Origin: DASQBT01 sp963782495
Lineage (GTDB): Bacteria > Pseudomonadota > Gammaproteobacteria > Burkholderiales > Thiobacillaceae
Direction of reading: 5' to 3'
Length of the DNA stretch: 64,000 nt
Assembly: GCA_963782495.1 (NCBI GenBank)
Contig: CAWAJU010000004.1
Span: forward strand, 248,001-312,000
In this document: positions 63,328 through 64,000 of the stretch, piece after piece
How the letters are laid out: every line of letters begins with the position of its first letter
How positions within the stretch are numbered: the stretch's first letter is position 1
Made by a program: the position numbers and the translations under genes
The notes under the pieces: model-generated
Seen by the model: the letters and a program-made list of their open reading frames with translations, nothing else
Databases searched by the model: none
Told to the model about the DNA's origin: nothing

Positions 63328-64000
63328 TTAGTTCTGCAGGATCTTCGATCCCTTCATCACGATGTCGCTGCTCGCCTTGACGTTGATCTTGCCCGAGCCC
63401 TCCACCGTGATGTCCTTGCCCTTGATCACAATGGTGCCGTCCTTCTTCATGCTGATGCTGGCGCTACCCGTCTGGATGGTAACCGAATCGCCTGCGTCGA
63501 TGACCAGGTTCTTCGCCACTTTGAGACTGTCATCGGCACCCACCTGCGCAGACCGGTTCTTGCCGACGTTGCTGGACTGGTCACTGCCGATTTCCTCGCT
63601 CTGATTTGCACCCACGCTGGTGGATTGGTCTGCGCCAACATTGACGGTTTGATTGGCACCCACCGTCACTGCCTGGGCGGCGCCCACGGTGATTTCCTGT
63701 GCCGCGCCCACGGTGATGGTCTCGTTTACGCCAACGGTGTGGGTGCGTTGGGTCGCAACGGTAAGCGTGTCGGTGGCACCGATCGTGACCGATTGGTTCG
63801 CGGCGACCGTCTCGGTCCGGTTGGCGCCGATGCTGATGGTCTCGTTCGAGCCCACGGTCTCGGTTCGGTTGACGCCGATGCCGATGGTCTCGTTGTTTCC
63901 GACATTTTCCTTCCGATCGACTCCGATGGTGATGGTCTCGTTGTTATCCACCGTCTCGGTGCGGTCGTGCTTGACGTGCGTCGTTTCGTCGTGATCGATG
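63328..64000 (-). CDS. vgrG: T6SS spike protein VgrG, C-terminal part (5' end outside window)
   Basis: The visible 223 residues are a long run of about 8-residue repeats of the type NETIxIGxNRTETVG, the gp5-like beta-helix of VgrG. It ends with GSASISMKKDGTIVIKGKDI and SDIVMKGSKILQN. The N-terminal gp27/gp5 OB part is beyond position 64000. VgrG trimers tip the Hcp tube and carry PAAR effectors; the downstream genes are its cargo module. No C-terminal toxin extension is present. Confidence 0.9.
   Translation of the reverse strand, partial: IDHDETTHVKHDRTETVDNNETITIGVDRKENVGNNETIGIGVNRTETVGSNETISIGANRTETVAANQSVTIGATDTLTVATQRTHTVGVNETITVGAAQEITVGAAQAVTVGANQTVNVGADQSTSVGANQSEEIGSDQSSNVGKNRSAQVGADDSLKVAKNLVIDAGDSVTIQTGSASISMKKDGTIVIKGKDITVEGSGKINVKASSDIVMKGSKILQN

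Overview
The window looks like a chromosomal stretch of a GC-rich betaproteobacterium. This is inferred from the rluC/rne and uvrB/aminotransferase neighbourhoods, the codon usage and the style of the type VI secretion (T6SS) genes. No rRNA or species marker is present, so the genus is not resolved. It falls into four blocks.

(1) 1-8990, core chromosome: a partial HAD phosphatase, rluC, a divergent rne with a long leader, a low-molecular-weight tyrosine phosphatase, uvrB and a divergent PLP aminotransferase, with copies of a dispersed extragenic repeat between them. tRNA-Asn (GTT) closes the block.

(2) 9018-18492, a 9.4-kb integrated element in the 3' end of tRNA-Asn. It is bounded by a perfect 48-bp direct repeat (9018-9065 and 18445-18492). 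A tyrosine integrase lies at the distal end, with an excisionase-like HTH protein, a DUF3987/YfjI-type protein beside GGGCGA repeats, several small overlapping genes and an HK97-fold major capsid protein. No portal, terminase, protease or tail genes are visible. It reads like a phage satellite that carries its own capsid protein, and it is my main candidate for an under-described system.

(3) 18493-38380, accessory mosaic: an AttEFGH-like ABC/lipocalin set, a persulfide-dioxygenase-like MBL protein, an orphan tRNA-Thr 3' fragment with the same downstream repeat architecture as the tRNA-Asn att site, a gene cut by an in-frame amber codon, an Abi_C-like protein, a complete IS5-family element with CTAA target duplication, a P-type ATPase, a SYLF protein, a cytochrome c4, two tandem 48-aa membrane proteins, a small tyrosine recombinase with a hairpin over its ribosome binding site, an IS3-family element interrupting a DUF4336 gene, and fragments of an integrase and a UvrD-like helicase.

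(4) 38384-64000, a T6SS locus. It has tssJ-tssK-tssL-tssM-tagF and a threonine-phosphorylation module: two Ser/Thr kinases (one with an extracytoplasmic sensor and HAMP), a PP2C phosphatase and an FHA protein. It also has OmpA, LysM, TPR and deacetylase envelope proteins and a CHAP-like putative amidase. A minus-strand effector module follows: vgrG (cut by the window end), DUF6484, DUF2169, a ketosynthase-like protein, a DUF4150 (PAAR-like) HNH/GHH nuclease effector, a putative propeller immunity protein, a duplicated fragment of a TIGR02270-like gene and the full-length gene. Sheath, tube, baseplate and ClpV genes are not in the window.
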